DNA of 64,000 nucleotides, from the NCBI RefSeq assembly GCF_020966635.1, contig NZ_JAJKFQ010000011.1:806001-870000 (forward strand), written 5' to 3'. The DNA is from Stieleria sp. JC731 (GTDB lineage: Bacteria > Planctomycetota > Planctomycetia > Pirellulales > Pirellulaceae). The position numbers were made by a program, and so were the translations under genes. The notes beneath the pieces are model-generated. The model did no database searches. It was not told the DNA's origin and saw nothing but the letters and a program-made list of their open reading frames with translations. Positions 27,379-38,329 of this stretch are shown here, piece after piece; within the stretch, counting starts at the first letter, position 1; each line of letters starts with the position of its first letter.

Positions 27379-27567
27379 GCGTTTTCGAAAACTTTTGGCC
27401 AGTCCTTCTGAACGGCGAAATGGTGCCGAATCGATACCTCCACAATCTGCGAGGATTTAGCGATTGGTTAAACTGCGCTAGCTTGCCAGCCAGCTACACC
27501 TATTGAATCACCAACAGCGGAATGGACGACGCTAAGTTTTGCATCTTTTGAAAGGTCAACGATCGAA

Positions 27568-30500
27568 GTGGGCGACGTCTATCAACCTATTGCAATTATT
27601 GGACTTGGCTGCCGTTTTCCCGGTGGATGTGATAGCCCGGAACAATATTGGGACTTGTTAAGCGGTGGTCGAGAAGCGATCAGCATGACGCCCGCGGATC
27701 GCTGGTCACTTGAAAAGTTTTATTGCGGAGGACGCGCCCGGCCCGGGAAGACCCAGAGCCGTTGGGGGGGCTACGTCCGGGACATCGACCGTTTCGATCC
27801 GGAACTGTTTCGAATTTCACCACGCGAAGCCTCGGCAATGGATCCGCAGCAACGGATGTTGTTGGAAACAGCTTATCGGGCTGCCGAAGATGCTGGCGTT
27901 CCGATAACCAAACTGGCTGGTCGCAATGTCTCAGTTCACGTCGGGATCAGCAGCATCGATTATTCGGTCGCCGCGCTGAGCGCACAAGATCGCGCCGTGA
28001 TCGGCCCGTATAGCAATACAGGCGGCAGCAGCAGTATCGCCGCGAACCGAATCTCTTACTGCTTTGATTTGCGCGGCGAAAGTCTTGCGATCGACACGGC
28101 ATGTTCGTCATCCTTGATTGCCGTTCACCTCGCCTGCGAAAGCTTGCAAGACTCCGAAAATGAACTGGCATTCGCCGGGGGCGTCAACGCGCTATTGTTG
28201 CCAGACTTTTATGTCGCCTTCAGCCAATTGGGTGTCTTGTCACCTGATGGGCGTTGTAAAACCTTCGACGCATCGGCCAATGGCTATGTGCGTAGCGAAG
28301 GAGCCGGAATGGTATTGCTAAAGCGGCTTGAGGATGCGGTCAAAGACGGTGATCAGATCTATGCCGTGATTCGTGGCTCGGCCACCAATCAAGATGGGCG
28401 TACCGAAGGCCTGACCGTTCCCAGCGGCGAAGCTCAAGCCTCGCTGATCCGCAAGACCATGCAACGCGCCGGTATCGATGCGGCGGACGTCAGCTATGTC
28501 GAAGCCCACGGAACTGGGACTTCCGTCGGGGATCCGATCGAAGCCTTTGCAATCGGCAGTTGCTATGGTGACTCCAGCGGGACGCCTTGCACGATTGGCA
28601 GCGTTAAAACGAACATCGGTCACTTGGAAGCCGGAGCCGGAATTGCCAGCGTGATCAAGGTCGCATTGGCGATCAAGCAACAAACGATTCCTGCCCATTT
28701 GAACTTCGCGACACCCAACCCCGCGATCGACTTTGATGGGCTGGGGCTGACGGTCCCAAAGCAGACGCAGCAATGGCAATATGAAGGTATAAAAGCTGCC
28801 GGTATCAACGGCTTCGGCTATGGCGGCGCGAACGCCCATTTGATTCTTAGCGAACCGACTTCAATCGAAGTTGTTCAAAATGGCGAAGTCCCTGCGGTTG
28901 CCAGCGTTAATAGTTCGACAGCGAGTGACTACCACTGTTTGCCGATATCCGGACACAGCACCGGCGCGCTGACTGAGACTGCAGGTCGTTGGGCAAGCTA
29001 TCTTGCAACGGGTGATGCATCTCTTGAATCAGTCGTCTCAACTGCATGGAACCGACGAACGCATCATGCGTTTCGAGCTGCCGCGGTGGCTCAAGATCGT
29101 GATGGTCTGATCGCACAATTGCGACAGATTGAAACTGATCCCGACGGTGCAGTCGTCGAGGTCAACCGATCGCTGAATCATTCTGCGGTGCCCAAGGTTG
29201 CCTTCGTCTGCAGCGGTCAAGGGCCGCAGTGGTGGGCGATGGGTCGGCAGATGCTGCAGATTTGCAAACCATTTTCCGATGTCATCGATCAGTGCGACCG
29301 AGAATTCGCAAAGCATGTTGATTGGTCACTCCGCACGGAATTGTTGCGTTCAGAAGATCAATCTCGGATGCAGCAAACTTCGATCGCCCAACCTGCGCTG
29401 TATGCGATTCAGATCGCACTCGCAGCGGTCTGGGAAGACGCCGGTGTGAGACCTGATCTTGTTGTCGGACACAGTGTTGGTGAAATCGCGGCCGCGTATT
29501 TATCAGGGGCTTTATCGTTTGCCGATGCGGCCACGGTGGCCGTCCACCGTGGCCGAACGATGGATCTTGCGACCAGTCGCGGGGCAATGATTGCGGTCGG
29601 ACTAAGCGAAAAAGAAGTGCAGCCGTATCTGTTGGGAAAAGAGGATCAGATTTCAATCGCGGCAATCAACGGTCCGACATCGTTGACGCTTTCGGGATGC
29701 AAACTTGCGGTCGAAGAATTGGCGTCGCAGCTTGATCAAAGCAATGTGTTCTGCCGTCAACTGAAGGTCGAATATGCCTTTCACAGTCCGCTTGTCGACC
29801 CTGTTCGAGATGAACTGTTACAGTCACTTGCTGCAATTAAGCCGGTTGAAAATCGCTGTCCTATGATCAGCACCGTTACCGGACGGCTGATCCAAGGCAG
29901 CAAACTTGATGCGAATTACTGGTGGGACAACGTTCGCCAGCCCGTCTATTTTGCTGACGCGATGGAGACAATGGTCGACGCGGGCATTCAGTTTGCCATC
30001 GAGCTTGGGCCGCACCCGGTCCTCGCCTACGCGATCGACGAATGTTACGCAGCACACAATGCGACTTGCGTGACCGTCCCATCGCTTAATCGAAAAGAAG
30101 ACGACTTAAAACAATTTGCCAAGTCCAAAGGAGAGCTCTTTAAAGCCGGGTTCCCTGCTAGCCTCTTCCCTGGCAGCCTCGCCGGCGAATCCAGTCGTCC
30201 ATTCCATACGACAAAGCTGCCTTCGCTAGCGATGGTGCCTCGACGATTGTGGTTGGAGTCTGTGGAATCGCGTTCGATGCGAACAGGAGACCATTGGGAC
30301 GCCGTTCTCGGAAACCGCTGCGATGATCGGCTTCCGACATGGCAGTTGCGAATCGACTTTGAACATCAAACGATCCTCGCCGATCACAAGGTTGGTCAGT
30401 CGTGTGTGCTTCCAGCCGCCGCCCTGTTGCGTCTTTGTGTGGCTGTCGGGCAACAAGTTCACCCAGATCTGCTATGCACCATCGCGAACTTTCAGATGGA

Positions 30501-33500
30501 AGGTGCGTGTCTGTTGTCGAGCGATCAGCCGCAGCGATTACAGACACAGTATGATCCTGACCGTCGGCGGATCACGATCTCTCGAAGCGATGTTGAACAA
30601 CACGAATGGCATGTCATCGCGACGGCGGACTTGTGCGTCTCGTTGATCGAAACGAAAGAGCGGCCGCAGTCGGCGGACTTGTTGCGTCAGTCGTTGCCCG
30701 AGACGATTTCCGCCGAACACCTTTACAATCACTGTGAAAACCTGGGTTTGAAATACGATCACGCATTTCGCGGCGTGGTCGACGCGACCCGAGAAGACCG
30801 ACACGCGATCGCGAAAATTAAGTTGCCTCGCGAACGAGAACCCGGCGATCAAAACGATGTCTTTTCGGTCGAGGCTTCGCTGCTTGACTGCTGTTTTCAC
30901 GCGATGGTCATTGCCGACCCCGCCTTTGACGACCCGTCAGGCGGACTGTATCTGCCCAGCAAGATTGCTTCAGTTGATGTCTTTTCACGAATCGAATCTG
31001 ACTTGGTCGCGGTTGCTCGTATTCGAAGCAAAAATCAATACCGAATGGTGGCAGACCTCGCGATCTACAACGCTGCGGGACGTCGGATCGCCAGTGTCCA
31101 TGGTTTTGAAAGTGTCCGCGTTTCGGGGACAGAGCACGGTGATTCGACAAGCGAATTGTTGTATCGATATTGCTGGAAGCCGGCCGAGAAAGGCGACTCA
31201 GAAAACTACTTGGTCGGACGCAAGTGGCTGCTGTTTTCTGACCTAAGTGGGTTGGCAAGTCAGATCGTCGATCAGTTACCAGCAGATGATCGAGTCATTA
31301 CGGTGCAGCACGGTACGGCCTTCAAAAGGCTGGGTGACGACGCATTCATCATCGACCCCGAAGATCGAAATCACTTTGACCGGCTGCTGGCCGATGTCGG
31401 TGAAGACGTGACCGATGTGGTTTACTTTTGGGGCGTTGATGTCCCTGAGAACGCCGAACTTGATTCCAACGTGCTGGAAAAGTCCACGGTACTAACCTCG
31501 TTGGCTCCACTGCACCTTTCCGCCGCTTGGCAGCAAGCACTCGATGGTGGGGAACAAAGCTCAGGGGCTCGATTGACCGTCATCACCAACGGAGCTCAGC
31601 CAACCGATCAAAACACAGACTCGATCGTTGTCGCGGCAGGGCCTTTGATTGGTATGACGCGTGTGATCGCCAGCGAGGTCTCGCGACTGACAACGCGTCT
31701 GGTCGATCTAGATCTATCTTCGAAACGCTACCGAGAAGATTTAGTTGATGAACTGATTTGTCGAACCGACCGCGAAGACGAAGTGATGTACCGTGACTCG
31801 ATTCGGTGGGTGCGACGTTTCGAACCTGCTGGCAAGCTTCCGTTACGACCGGAAAGTCTCGCTCGTCAGCGCAGCAAATTACAACGTGGCGATTCTGCAT
31901 CGATCGATCAATTGCACTATCGATCTGATAAGCAAGTTGATCTGGCGGCTGACGAACTTGAAATCGAAGTCGCCGCGGCGGGATTAAATTTCAGTGACGT
32001 GATGAAGGCACTCGATCTGTATCCGGGGCTACCGGACGGACCGCCTATCCTGGGCGCCGAATGCAGTGGACGCGTCATTCGCATCGGATCGGAGGTCGGC
32101 GATTTTAAGGTCGGCGATGAAGTGATCGCTGTCGCTCCCGGTTCGTTCGCGACCCATGTCCAAGTGAAGCAAGATCTGGTTGCAGCCAAGCCGACTCGGC
32201 TATCCCACGCCGAGGCTGCTGCATTGCCGATCGCGTTTTTGACCGCCGAGTACGCACTGAATGATCTTGCCCGAATCAGGGCCGGCGAAAAGGTTTTGAT
32301 TCATTCCGCTAGCGGTGGGGTCGGCTTGGCGGGCATGCAATTGGCAAATTTGTGTGGGGCAAGGATTTTTGCGACCGCCGGTACGGATGAGAAACGGGAC
32401 CATGTGCTCAAACAAGGTGCCGAGATGGTGATGGATTCGCGTTCGCTTCAATTTGCCCGACAGATTCAGGAAAAGACGCGTGGCGACGGCGTCGACGTCA
32501 TCTTGAATTCCTTGCCGGGAGAAGCGATTCGTCAGGGCTTGTCGGTCCTGTCGATCGGCGGACGATTCCTAGAGATCGGCAAACGAGACATTTATTCCGA
32601 TGCGCCGCTCGGAATGCTTCCACTTCGCAACAACCTGTCGTTCCTGGCGATCGATCTGGATCAGTTGATCCGGCATCAACCGAAACGACTGGGAGCGATG
32701 TTGCGGAGCTTGGTAGATCGCTTCGAAAGCGGCGAACTGCAGCCGTTGCCCATAAAAGTGTTCGAAGCGGACGAGACCGACCAAGCGTTCCGGTTCATGC
32801 AGCAAGCGAAGCATATCGGGAAGGTTGTCATCGATTACCAAGCGGAGCCATCACGTGTCTTTGCTAAACCGGGCAATACGGTGTCTTTCAAATCGGATCG
32901 CACCTATTGGATCGCCGGTGGGATGGGCGGATTTGGGCTACGAGTCGCACAGTGGCTAGCCGAGAATGGTGCGAAACATCTGGTGCTTGGCGGTCGCAGT
33001 CAATCGTTGAACCCAGATGTACGACGACAAGTCGCTGAGATCGAATCGAAATATGGCGTGAAAGTCACGCACAAGCCCGTCGACCTGTCAGACGCGAAAG
33101 CATTGCGGTTGGTCGCTCAAGAAATCAGCAGCCAAATGCCACCACTCGCTGGTGTTTTTCATACCGCGATGGTTTTGGAAGACCGACTGTTGGCAGACTT
33201 AGATCGACCAACTCTGGAACGTGTTTTACGTCCCAAGGTTCAAGGTGGTTGGAACCTGCACGAGATCGCAAGCGAATACGAACTTGACTACTTCGTTTTG
33301 TTTTCGTCGCTTTCAAGTGTGTTCGGCCATGCAGGGCAAGCGAACTACTCAGCCGCAAATGCATTTCTAGATTCGCTGGCACACCACCGGCGGTTTATTG
33401 GGATGCACGGTGTCGCAATCAATTGGGGGCACGTCGGCGAAGTTGGCTATCTTGCGGCGCGCGACGAACTCAGTCAACGCTTGGAACGACAGGGGGTGAT

Positions 33501-34101
33501 GACTTTCTCTGCAGATGAGGCGATGTCTTGTTTGCAACATGCCCTGGCAGAAGATGTGACGGATCAAAGCGTCTTGCGAATGGATTGGACAAAGTGGCGT
33601 GGCCTCGGTTTGACCGGCGACGTTTCGCTTCGATTTTCACATCTATTGCAAGGCAAAGCCGATGGCCTCAAAAACCTTAACCGTCTGGCAACCATCGATG
33701 AGATTCGTGAAGCTGATCCAGGTGACCGACAAAGCCTGATCGAAGCGGTAATTGGCAACAAGGCGGCGATCTTATTGGGGATCGCAGCCGAAGAATTGCC
33801 CTGGGACCGGCCGCTATTGAACTTGGGTCTGGATTCGCTAATGGCGGTGGAAATGCGAAATTGGATCGAAAGTCGGCTGCAAATTGATATGCCGATTGCC
33901 GATTTGATGCGGGCCGAAGGTTTGAATGACCTGGCGCTAAAAGCGCTAACTGCGTTCAATGGTGGCGTCGATGAAGTACCTTCGTCGGAAACGACAACAC
34001 AGGAATTGCTCGATCAGCTACCGTCGATGAGTGACGAATCGGTTGACGAACTTTTGGCGAAGATGCTTAGCGAATCCGAAGGTGGGCTCGGCGGTGGTTG
34101 A
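27568..34101 (+). CDS. Highly reducing type I polyketide synthase
   Basis: A 2177-residue single-module synthase started by GTG 27568. Domains in order: KS about 4-430 (Cys179 in DTACSSS, His314 in VEAHGTGT, His352 in NIGHLEAG); AT about 543-855 (Ser636 in GHSVG; specificity stretch YAFH, which does not decide between malonyl and methylmalonyl); DH about 915-1190 (His940 in DHKVGQSCVLP, Asp1107/His1111 in LDCCFH); structural KR half about 1190-1415; ER about 1440-1750 (ILGAECSG, HSASGGVGLAGMQ); KR about 1775-1960 (GGMGGFGL, SSLSSVFGHAGQANYSAAN); ACP about 2060-2130 (LGLDSLMAVE). All active sites look intact, so it can give a fully saturated chain. No loading module or thioesterase is present, so it probably acts repeatedly and passes the chain to the NRPS, whose gene overlaps the end. 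Confidence 0.95.
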   Translation: MGDVYQPIAIIGLGCRFPGGCDSPEQYWDLLSGGREAISMTPADRWSLEKFYCGGRARPGKTQSRWGGYVRDIDRFDPELFRISPREASAMDPQQRMLLETAYRAAEDAGVPITKLAGRNVSVHVGISSIDYSVAALSAQDRAVIGPYSNTGGSSSIAANRISYCFDLRGESLAIDTACSSSLIAVHLACESLQDSENELAFAGGVNALLLPDFYVAFSQLGVLSPDGRCKTFDASANGYVRSEGAGMVLLKRLEDAVKDGDQIYAVIRGSATNQDGRTEGLTVPSGEAQASLIRKTMQRAGIDAADVSYVEAHGTGTSVGDPIEAFAIGSCYGDSSGTPCTIGSVKTNIGHLEAGAGIASVIKVALAIKQQTIPAHLNFATPNPAIDFDGLGLTVPKQTQQWQYEGIKAAGINGFGYGGANAHLILSEPTSIEVVQNGEVPAVASVNSSTASDYHCLPISGHSTGALTETAGRWASYLATGDASLESVVSTAWNRRTHHAFRAAAVAQDRDGLIAQLRQIETDPDGAVVEVNRSLNHSAVPKVAFVCSGQGPQWWAMGRQMLQICKPFSDVIDQCDREFAKHVDWSLRTELLRSEDQSRMQQTSIAQPALYAIQIALAAVWEDAGVRPDLVVGHSVGEIAAAYLSGALSFADAATVAVHRGRTMDLATSRGAMIAVGLSEKEVQPYLLGKEDQISIAAINGPTSLTLSGCKLAVEELASQLDQSNVFCRQLKVEYAFHSPLVDPVRDELLQSLAAIKPVENRCPMISTVTGRLIQGSKLDANYWWDNVRQPVYFADAMETMVDAGIQFAIELGPHPVLAYAIDECYAAHNATCVTVPSLNRKEDDLKQFAKSKGELFKAGFPASLFPGSLAGESSRPFHTTKLPSLAMVPRRLWLESVESRSMRTGDHWDAVLGNRCDDRLPTWQLRIDFEHQTILADHKVGQSCVLPAAALLRLCVAVGQQVHPDLLCTIANFQMEGACLLSSDQPQRLQTQYDPDRRRITISRSDVEQHEWHVIATADLCVSLIETKERPQSADLLRQSLPETISAEHLYNHCENLGLKYDHAFRGVVDATREDRHAIAKIKLPREREPGDQNDVFSVEASLLDCCFHAMVIADPAFDDPSGGLYLPSKIASVDVFSRIESDLVAVARIRSKNQYRMVADLAIYNAAGRRIASVHGFESVRVSGTEHGDSTSELLYRYCWKPAEKGDSENYLVGRKWLLFSDLSGLASQIVDQLPADDRVITVQHGTAFKRLGDDAFIIDPEDRNHFDRLLADVGEDVTDVVYFWGVDVPENAELDSNVLEKSTVLTSLAPLHLSAAWQQALDGGEQSSGARLTVITNGAQPTDQNTDSIVVAAGPLIGMTRVIASEVSRLTTRLVDLDLSSKRYREDLVDELICRTDREDEVMYRDSIRWVRRFEPAGKLPLRPESLARQRSKLQRGDSASIDQLHYRSDKQVDLAADELEIEVAAAGLNFSDVMKALDLYPGLPDGPPILGAECSGRVIRIGSEVGDFKVGDEVIAVAPGSFATHVQVKQDLVAAKPTRLSHAEAAALPIAFLTAEYALNDLARIRAGEKVLIHSASGGVGLAGMQLANLCGARIFATAGTDEKRDHVLKQGAEMVMDSRSLQFARQIQEKTRGDGVDVILNSLPGEAIRQGLSVLSIGGRFLEIGKRDIYSDAPLGMLPLRNNLSFLAIDLDQLIRHQPKRLGAMLRSLVDRFESGELQPLPIKVFEADETDQAFRFMQQAKHIGKVVIDYQAEPSRVFAKPGNTVSFKSDRTYWIAGGMGGFGLRVAQWLAENGAKHLVLGGRSQSLNPDVRRQVAEIESKYGVKVTHKPVDLSDAKALRLVAQEISSQMPPLAGVFHTAMVLEDRLLADLDRPTLERVLRPKVQGGWNLHEIASEYELDYFVLFSSLSSVFGHAGQANYSAANAFLDSLAHHRRFIGMHGVAINWGHVGEVGYLAARDELSQRLERQGVMTFSADEAMSCLQHALAEDVTDQSVLRMDWTKWRGLGLTGDVSLRFSHLLQGKADGLKNLNRLATIDEIREADPGDRQSLIEAVIGNKAAILLGIAAEELPWDRPLLNLGLDSLMAVEMRNWIESRLQIDMPIADLMRAEGLNDLALKALTAFNGGVDEVPSSETTTQELLDQLPSMSDESVDELLAKMLSESEGGLGGG

Positions 34102-37100
34102 ACGACTCGATGAACTATCGGGATCTGAAAAGCGTGAATTGCTGGAGCGTTTGCTAAAAGAGAAAGCCGCGCGGGCTGCCTTGGCGGCAGCGCCAAAACA
34201 GTTCCCGCAATCGATCGGGCAACAAGGGCTGTGGTTCGCTTTCCGACGCAATCCTAGTTCGACTGAATCAAACGTTTTCTTTCCGTCACGTTTTCGTTCG
34301 AAAATCGACTTGGGTTTGCTTCGTCAATCGATCGAAGCAATGGTGAATCGTCACGACGCGTTTCGGACGGTTTTTGATGAAGACGAAAGTGGGCTGCCAG
34401 TTCAGCGTATTCTTGAGCAACAGATCGCAGACTTTCGAATCATTGAAACACCGCATGCTGGCGAAAGCGAATTGAAGCAGTTGATGCTTGGTGAATGCCA
34501 AAGCCCATTTGATTTAACAACTGGGCCGCTCCTGCGGATAAGATGCTACCGGATTAGCGACGATGATGTCGTCGTTCTAGCTGTCACACATCACATCATT
34601 GTCGACTTTTGGTCTCTAGTCGTGATGCTTTCCGACGCCGCATCACACTACTCGTCGATTGCACGTGGAAAGACGCCGGACCTCGCGCCGGTTCAGAGCA
34701 ACTACCATGAATTTGTTCGGCAGCAGTCCGATTGGATGAAAACATCGGCAGCGCAAGAAAGCCTCGCCTACTGGGAATCTGCGTTGTCGGAGTCGAGTCC
34801 GTTGCTGCGTCTGCCGATCGACTTCGAACGGCCACCGGAGGCCAGTCATCGTGCGGGCGTCGTTCCGGTTAAGTTCTCAAAGCATTTGACCGGACGAGTG
34901 CATCAGCTTGCGCGACAGTTCGGTGTGACCGAAAACTCAATCGTGCTCTCCTTGGTGCAGGTGCTTGTCGCGAAGTTCTCCGGGCAGGATCAGTTTGCGA
35001 TCGGGATGCCGTTTTCGGGAAGGTTCAATCGGCAATTCGAATCTACCATCGGTTTTTTCGTCAACATGCTGCCGATTCCCGCTGACTTGGGAGACAACCC
35101 GACATTCGAGTCGTTGGCCAAGTCTGTCGGCAGGTCGTTGATCGATGCTCTTGCACATGAACGTCTGCCGTTTTCGGAAATCGTTCGGCATGTCGCGAAA
35201 TCGCGAGACAATAGTCATCATCCGCTGTTTCAAGTCTCTTGCACGTTTGAAAAGTCGCATGTGAAAAGCGAACAGGGACGTGCTGGATTTTTGATTGGGG
35301 GCGATGCCCGATCCGGGATGTTCGCCGGGTTGCGACAGGAAGCCTTTCCAATTGATTTTCCAACGTGTTTGTATGATTTGGAGTTCGTTTTCGAATTTGA
35401 TCAGGACCATCTACAGGGGATGATCTGCTACGCAGCGGACCTCTTTGACCCTGCAACGATTGCGTCGATGGCATCGACGCTTGAAACGTTGGCTGTTGAA
35501 TTACTCGAACGCCCAACCGTTGCAGTGAAAGGTTTGGCACTTGGTTCCAAGCACAGGCCCACCATTCCATGTGAAAGCGGATCTCAACAAACCGTGTGTG
35601 AGCTGCTTAGTGAAAGCGATCATCCGATCATCGATCGGGCAAAACGATTTGGTGCCGAATTGGTTCGGATCGGTGTACGGCCCGACGAGGTCGTTCCAGT
35701 CGTTCTACCGCGAGGCGAAGATGCTTGGGTTGCGATCATCGGTTTGATGTATTCCGGAGCGGTCCCAGTGCCCTTGGATGATGCGCAACCTGCTGTTCAA
35801 GCGAGTGTGCTTTGTGATGATGCGTCAATTCGTTTTGTGATCGCAAACTCCGAATCTTCATGGGCGGATGCAGCCGACTTGCGGCGAATCGATCCAACGG
35901 ACTTGGGAAAATCCGCTGCAGACCTTGAGGGTCAATTTGAACTACCCGAGGTCGTGCCAGGCCAAGCCGCCTACGTGATCTATACGTCAGGTTCGACCGG
36001 AAAACCGAAAGGCGTTGTTGTCGCGCATTCGGCCATTTGCAACACACTTCGTTGGCGTCAAAAAGATGTTTGTCTGCAAAATGAAGACCGAGTGTTGGTG
36101 TTGCTTTCACACCAATTTGATGCAGCAATGGGAATCGTCTTGTCGTCGATTCATCAGGGGGCAACGTTGGAGTTTCTTCCTGGTGAGGGGCCAATCGACC
36201 TAGATCGGCTAATGGACTTTTCTATTCGCCAACAAGTCAGTGTTCTCCCGGCTGTTCCCAGTCTGCAAGCTGCAGTCGCGGACCATTCCCGTGCTTCGGA
36301 ACTCGTTTCCCTTCGACAAATTTGGTGCGGAGGGGAGACGCTGACACATGACGTGCTCGGCAAGATTCGCCGTCACTTTGCGGGAGAGTTGTGGAACTTC
36401 TATGGTCCGACCGAAGCGGCGGTTGAGGCGACGGCAGTTTCTATTGATCGTGCGGTGGATCGTCGACGCCCCATTCCGATCGGGCGACCGATTGACGGTG
36501 TTGGTGTTGATATTGTCGATGAAGGTTGTGCTGTTTTGCCCACAGGGGCGATTGGCCAAATCGCGATCTCTGGAAACGGACTTGCGTCGGGTTATCTCAA
36601 TCGACCGAGCTTGACCGAACAAGCTTTTGTTCGGTTGTCGAAAATTAATGACGCAACCGGCCACGAAACACGGTTTTATCTGACTGGGGATCGGGGAAGG
36701 AAGCTGCCTGACGGTTCGATCGAATTCCTCGGACGGTTAGACAACCAAGTTAAAATATCTGGCTACCGTATCGAGATTGAAGAGGTCGAGCGTTTCATTG
36801 ATGCGCTTCCCGGTGTCAATCGTTCCGCACTGATCGTGGACGACAATAATGGCCGCGTGAAGAAGCTGGTCGCGTTTGTCGAACTTGATCCTTCGGCGGA
36901 TCTGCAAACAGTTAAAGACGCCGTACATGCGGGGTTACCAGCCTACAAGCGTCCATCCGCATTCGTGCAGATCGAACGTCTGCCGGTCGGAACAAGTGGA
37001 AAGGTCCTGCGAAACCAATTGGTCTACGAAGAGTCCGACCTTGATGACCAAGAAAGCACGCTTCCGGAAACGGCACTAGAGCGTTTTCTTGTGGAGGCAT

Positions 37101-38179
37101 TCTGCGAGTCATTGCCATGTTCGACGATTGGACTGGATCAAAACTTTTTCGAATCCGGAGGTGCGTCACTTGATGCGGCGATGTTAGCAAGTCGACTCAG
37201 TCGCGACCTATCGATCAACGTTTCAAGCTCACTGTTGTTTGAGCAGTCAGACGTCCGGTCGATTGCGACACAGCTGTCTCGATTGTATCCAGATGTCATT
37301 CGAGATCGGTTTGATAGTCACTCGGTCGAAGCTGCACTGCGTGGCGATTCTGATAACGCGTCGGATTCTCTTGTCGTTCCGATGAAGTCCGGTGGAAGTC
37401 GGCCGCCGATTTTTATGATCCATCCTCCCGGCGGTATCGTGTTGTGCTATCGCGAGCTGGCCAAAGAGCTTGATTCAGAACAGCCGCTCTATGCAATTCG
37501 ATCTCGAGGCTTATTCGGCGAAGAGCCTCTTCCCGAAACCATTCAGTGTCTCGCCTCGGATTATGCTCAAGAAATTGTTCACTTCTGTGGCGAGAATCAT
37601 GTCGCACGGGAAGGCGTTACCGTTGGCGGTTGGTCGCTCGGTGGCGTGATGGCTTATGAAGTTGCTCGACAATTGATCGCCGATGGGATACGGGTGAATC
37701 AAATCGTGTTGCTTGACAGTACGGTACCGGAACGTTGCGATCCGGATGGCCCGCCGGCCGGAAAGGAGTACGGGCTCGAACTCTCACTGGACGACCTTGC
37801 TGCGTTGGCACCTGAAGAGCAACTGCCGTATCTCTACGATCATGCGAAGCGTCTTGGAGTGCTCGATGAATCTGAGCCTGAAGCTGTCGTACAGAAAATC
37901 ATCGAGGATTTGCAGCGACTGTTCGCCCATCACGTACAAATCTGTCAGCAGACTTTGTTGGAGCCGGTCGACGTACCCTTGCTGCTATTTCGGCCTTCTG
38001 AATCGCCGGCCGAAACGGATGCACGAAAGGATCGAGGCTGGGGGCGTTGGGCTAGGGATGTCCAAGTGGAAACTGTTAGCGGGCACCACCACAGTATGGT
38101 GTCGCAGCCCGGAGCGTCCGAAATTGCAAAACGATTGACAGATCTGAAATCCCAGTCCGCGAAGCCGGAGGCAGGCTAA
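34082..38179 (+). CDS. NRPS with C-A-PCP-TE
   Basis: About 1365 residues from GTG 34082; GTGs at 34031 and 34094 are alternatives, and all overlap the PKS end by 8-71 bp, so the two are coupled. The N-terminal helix VERLDELSGSEKRELLERLL may dock to the PKS tail. Condensation domain: HHIIVDFWS (about 170-178), the form common where a polyketide or fatty acyl donor is used. Adenylation domain: YVIYTSGSTGKPKG, NFYGPTEAA, YLTGDRGRKL, GRLDNQVKISGYRIE and a C-terminal GTSGKVLR lysine. PCP: FFESGGASLDA. Thioesterase: GWSLGG with a late His in SGHHHSMV. The order makes one amide bond and releases the product. A rough reading of the binding pocket (D, A, G, P, I, C, F, V, E) fits no standard code I know. 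Confidence 0.94.
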   Translation: MGSAVVERLDELSGSEKRELLERLLKEKAARAALAAAPKQFPQSIGQQGLWFAFRRNPSSTESNVFFPSRFRSKIDLGLLRQSIEAMVNRHDAFRTVFDEDESGLPVQRILEQQIADFRIIETPHAGESELKQLMLGECQSPFDLTTGPLLRIRCYRISDDDVVVLAVTHHIIVDFWSLVVMLSDAASHYSSIARGKTPDLAPVQSNYHEFVRQQSDWMKTSAAQESLAYWESALSESSPLLRLPIDFERPPEASHRAGVVPVKFSKHLTGRVHQLARQFGVTENSIVLSLVQVLVAKFSGQDQFAIGMPFSGRFNRQFESTIGFFVNMLPIPADLGDNPTFESLAKSVGRSLIDALAHERLPFSEIVRHVAKSRDNSHHPLFQVSCTFEKSHVKSEQGRAGFLIGGDARSGMFAGLRQEAFPIDFPTCLYDLEFVFEFDQDHLQGMICYAADLFDPATIASMASTLETLAVELLERPTVAVKGLALGSKHRPTIPCESGSQQTVCELLSESDHPIIDRAKRFGAELVRIGVRPDEVVPVVLPRGEDAWVAIIGLMYSGAVPVPLDDAQPAVQASVLCDDASIRFVIANSESSWADAADLRRIDPTDLGKSAADLEGQFELPEVVPGQAAYVIYTSGSTGKPKGVVVAHSAICNTLRWRQKDVCLQNEDRVLVLLSHQFDAAMGIVLSSIHQGATLEFLPGEGPIDLDRLMDFSIRQQVSVLPAVPSLQAAVADHSRASELVSLRQIWCGGETLTHDVLGKIRRHFAGELWNFYGPTEAAVEATAVSIDRAVDRRRPIPIGRPIDGVGVDIVDEGCAVLPTGAIGQIAISGNGLASGYLNRPSLTEQAFVRLSKINDATGHETRFYLTGDRGRKLPDGSIEFLGRLDNQVKISGYRIEIEEVERFIDALPGVNRSALIVDDNNGRVKKLVAFVELDPSADLQTVKDAVHAGLPAYKRPSAFVQIERLPVGTSGKVLRNQLVYEESDLDDQESTLPETALERFLVEAFCESLPCSTIGLDQNFFESGGASLDAAMLASRLSRDLSINVSSSLLFEQSDVRSIATQLSRLYPDVIRDRFDSHSVEAALRGDSDNASDSLVVPMKSGGSRPPIFMIHPPGGIVLCYRELAKELDSEQPLYAIRSRGLFGEEPLPETIQCLASDYAQEIVHFCGENHVAREGVTVGGWSLGGVMAYEVARQLIADGIRVNQIVLLDSTVPERCDPDGPPAGKEYGLELSLDDLAALAPEEQLPYLYDHAKRLGVLDESEPEAVVQKIIEDLQRLFAHHVQICQQTLLEPVDVPLLLFRPSESPAETDARKDRGWGRWARDVQVETVSGHHHSMVSQPGASEIAKRLTDLKSQSAKPEAG

Positions 38180-38329
38180 CGGCCGGCTGGTTTTCAGCGT
38201 TGGGCTTTCGTGGAGTCGCTTTCTAATGCTTCGCGAAAGGGAGAAGGCATGCTGCCTACACGGAGTGTAGGGCAATATTGGTCGCTGCCTTATCCGAATG
38301 ATGTGAGGCAATAGAGAATCGACAGGCTG

